Source of the DNA: Deltaproteobacteria bacterium
GTDB taxonomy: Bacteria; Myxococcota; B64-G9
Reading direction: 5' to 3'
Assembly: GCA_003647095.1 (NCBI GenBank)
Contig: QMME01000290.1
Span: forward strand, 1 to 5,576
DNA: 5,576 nucleotides
Below the pieces are notes generated by a model, which saw only the letters and a program-made list of their open reading frames with translations, had not been told where the DNA came from and ran no database searches. Below, in pieces: positions 3,956 through 5,576 of this stretch (its first letter is position 1; each line of letters begins with the position of its first letter). The position numbers were made by a program, and so were the translations under genes.

Positions 3956-5576
3956 GTGCAGCGGGTGATTCTGACATTCCTGGCGGGCATGTTGCTGGCG
4001 CCGGGCGGCCGGGCCGGGGCCGCCGAACCCGCCGGCCCGGTAACCATCACCGTCCTGGACAAGGAAAGCGGCCGGCCGGTGGTGGGGGCGCCGCTCAGGA
4101 TAGACGGCCGGGAGCCGGTGCTCATTACCGACGAGCAGGGCCGCCTGCGCCTCGAGCGGCTGGGCGCCGGCAGCCACGAGATCTACGTGTTCGATCCCGA
4201 GCACCAGCCCTTCCGCACCCGCTTCACGGCGGCGCCCGGTCGGTCCCTGCGCCTGCGCTTCGCCCTGGACCGGCGCGGCAGTGACGAGGAGGAGCAGATC
4301 GTCATCCGCGCCCGCCGTTCCACTCCCCAGGTGTCGGAGAAGACCCTGGAGGTGGAGCAGGTGAAGAAGATCCCCGGCACCCAGGGCGACATCGTCAAGA
4401 TCGTGCAGAGCCTGCCCGGGGTGGCCCGCGGCCTGGCCGTGGGCGGCAGCGGGGGAGTGGGACTGGTGGTCCGGGGAGCGGCCCCGGAAGACTCGCGGGT
4501 GCTCATCGACGGCCACGAGATACCCATCCTCTACCACTTCGGGGGCCTGAAGTCGGTGCTCAACTCCGACATGCTCGAGCGCATCGACTTCCTGCCGGGC
4601 GGCTTCGGGCCTGCTTTCGGTGAGGCCATCGGGGGCATAGTCGACGTGGAGACGCGCGCTTCCCGGGGCGATGGTTTCGACGGCTACCTGGAATCGAGCC
4701 TGCTGGACATGGGCTTTTTCCTGGAGGGGCCGCTGGGAGGCGGGGTGTCGTTCATCGCCGCCGCCCGGCGCAGCACCGTGGACCTGTGGTTGCCGCACGT
4801 CCTGTCCGATTCGCTGGGACTGGAGCTGACCGTGGCCCCGGTCTACTACGACTACCAGCTCAAGGTGGACTGGAGCCCGCGCCCGGGCGACCGGCTCAGC
4901 CTGCTGGGCTTCGGTTCCCACGACGAGATGAAGTTTCTGCTCAGCAAGCCGCCCTCGGGGGATCCGGCGCTGCGCGGCGACATGTCCCTGGGGGTGGATT
5001 TCCAGCGCCTGCTGCTGACCTGGAACCACGCGCCCGAGCAGGCCTGGCAACTGCGGGCCTCGCTGGCGGCCGGCTGGGACCGGGCCAAGGTATCCATCGG
5101 CGAGGACCGGCACATGTTCATCGAGGTGCCCAACTTCGAGGGGCGCCTGGACTGGCTGTGGGACGCCGGCCGGCGGCTGCGCCTGCGGGCCGGCCTGGAA
5201 GGGGGCGGGGCCTTCTTCTCGGCCTCGCTGAGCATGCCCCGGCCGCCCAAGGAAGGCGAGCTGCCCAGTCGCTTCGCCAGCCAGAGGTTGCTGGTGGGGT
5301 CGGAGACGGTGTCCACCGGCGGGTTGTTCGGCTACCTGGCCGCCGACCTGCGCCCGCGGCCCCGGCTGCTCCTCAGCGCCGGGCTGCGGGTGGAGTGGTA
5401 CGGCCCGCCGCTGTGGCAGGTGGCGGTGATGCCGCGTTTTTCCCTGCGCCACCAGGCCCGCAGCGGCACCGTGCTCAAGGCGGCGGTGGGGCTGTACCAG
5501 CAGACCCCCCAGGAAGACGAGCTGTCCCGGGTGCTGGGCAACCCCGAGCTGCTGCTGGAGCGCGGCTGGCACGTCA
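3956..5576 (+). CDS. TonB-dependent outer-membrane receptor, N-terminal part
   Basis: This is a ligand-gated outer-membrane channel powered by the TonB-ExbB-ExbD complex; the substrate is unknown. 540 codons are present with no stop, and the gene runs off the right edge. Translation starts at GTG 3956. Residues 1 to about 23 (MQRVILTFLAGMLLAPGG then RAGAA) are a Sec signal peptide. Residues 29-105 form a carboxypeptidase-regulatory-like domain (VTITVLDKESGRPVVGAPL, then TDEQGRLRLERLGAGSHEI). EQIVIRA (113-119) resembles a TonB box. The plug spans about 123-234: VKKIPGTQGDIVKIVQSLPG, VVRGAAPEDSRVLIDG, IPILYHFGG (189-197), RIDFLPGGFGPAFGEAIGG and VDVETR. From about 235 on, alternating aromatic and polar residues fit the beta-barrel. 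Full-length relatives have roughly 700-950 residues. The resemblance is to receptors common in deltaproteobacterial-type genomes. No transporter partner is visible here; a divergent exported-protein gene lies 200 bp upstream. Confidence 0.93.
   Translation, partial: MQRVILTFLAGMLLAPGGRAGAAEPAGPVTITVLDKESGRPVVGAPLRIDGREPVLITDEQGRLRLERLGAGSHEIYVFDPEHQPFRTRFTAAPGRSLRLRFALDRRGSDEEEQIVIRARRSTPQVSEKTLEVEQVKKIPGTQGDIVKIVQSLPGVARGLAVGGSGGVGLVVRGAAPEDSRVLIDGHEIPILYHFGGLKSVLNSDMLERIDFLPGGFGPAFGEAIGGIVDVETRASRGDGFDGYLESSLLDMGFFLEGPLGGGVSFIAAARRSTVDLWLPHVLSDSLGLELTVAPVYYDYQLKVDWSPRPGDRLSLLGFGSHDEMKFLLSKPPSGDPALRGDMSLGVDFQRLLLTWNHAPEQAWQLRASLAAGWDRAKVSIGEDRHMFIEVPNFEGRLDWLWDAGRRLRLRAGLEGGGAFFSASLSMPRPPKEGELPSRFASQRLLVGSETVSTGGLFGYLAADLRPRPRLLLSAGLRVEWYGPPLWQVAVMPRFSLRHQARSGTVLKAAVGLYQQTPQEDELSRVLGNPELLLERGWHV

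Noticed and set aside
3752..5572. 606-codon open frame on the minus strand opposite the receptor gene
   Set aside because: Its composition is biased (H, Q, G, P, A), there is no recognisable domain, and it covers the well-supported receptor codons. It is a shadow of high GC content. The same applies to the minus frame 901-1998 opposite rlmN and the plus frame 26-592 opposite glmS.

Overview
The window is a GC-rich bacterial chromosomal segment with three recognisable conserved genes, one unrecognised secreted protein gene and a partial outer-membrane receptor gene. The high GC content, the GCC/CTG/CGC-dominated codon use, and a TonB-dependent receptor with an N-terminal carboxypeptidase-regulatory-like domain and an 'IPILYHFGG' plug motif point to a Gram-negative organism. 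By resemblance it is most like a deltaproteobacterial-type lineage (Desulfobacterota/Myxococcota and relatives). That placement is an inference from remembered family style and is not proven by the sequence.

Layout: (1) 1-568, minus strand: N-terminal 189 codons of glmS (glutamine--fructose-6-phosphate aminotransferase), cut by the window edge. (2) 569-942: a 374-bp divergent intergenic region, visibly richer in A/T than its flanks, with several inverted repeats. Two of them, 162 bp apart, look like diverged copies of one hairpin with compensatory base changes. (3) 943-2004, plus: rlmN, the radical-SAM 23S rRNA/tRNA methyltransferase. (4) 2001-2990, plus: a PfkB-family adenosine kinase whose ATG overlaps the rlmN stop (ATGA), so the two form a translationally coupled operon. 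(5) 2997-3755, minus: a 252-aa exported protein of unknown function, convergent with the kinase gene across only 6 bp. (6) 3756-3955: a 200-bp divergent promoter region with a reasonable sigma70-type promoter facing each way. (7) 3956 to the window end, plus: a TonB-dependent receptor starting at GTG, with signal peptide, carboxypeptidase-like domain, TonB-box-like segment, plug and part of the barrel. It is open at the right edge.

How the genes may work together: GlmS makes glucosamine-6-phosphate for cell-wall and LPS synthesis and has no obvious link to its neighbours. RlmN consumes S-adenosylmethionine, yielding S-adenosylhomocysteine and 5'-deoxyadenosine. Adenosine kinase can salvage the adenosine released when S-adenosylhomocysteine is hydrolysed, so the coupled pair makes metabolic sense, though this is inference. 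The exported protein and the receptor are divergently transcribed from one short region and are both envelope proteins, so shared control or function is possible but unproven.

No mobile element, CRISPR array, tRNA or rRNA was seen. The conserved genes are ordinary. The parts most worth a second look are the hairpin-rich glmS-rlmN intergenic region, a possible leaderless start for rlmN, and the unrecognised exported protein beside the receptor.
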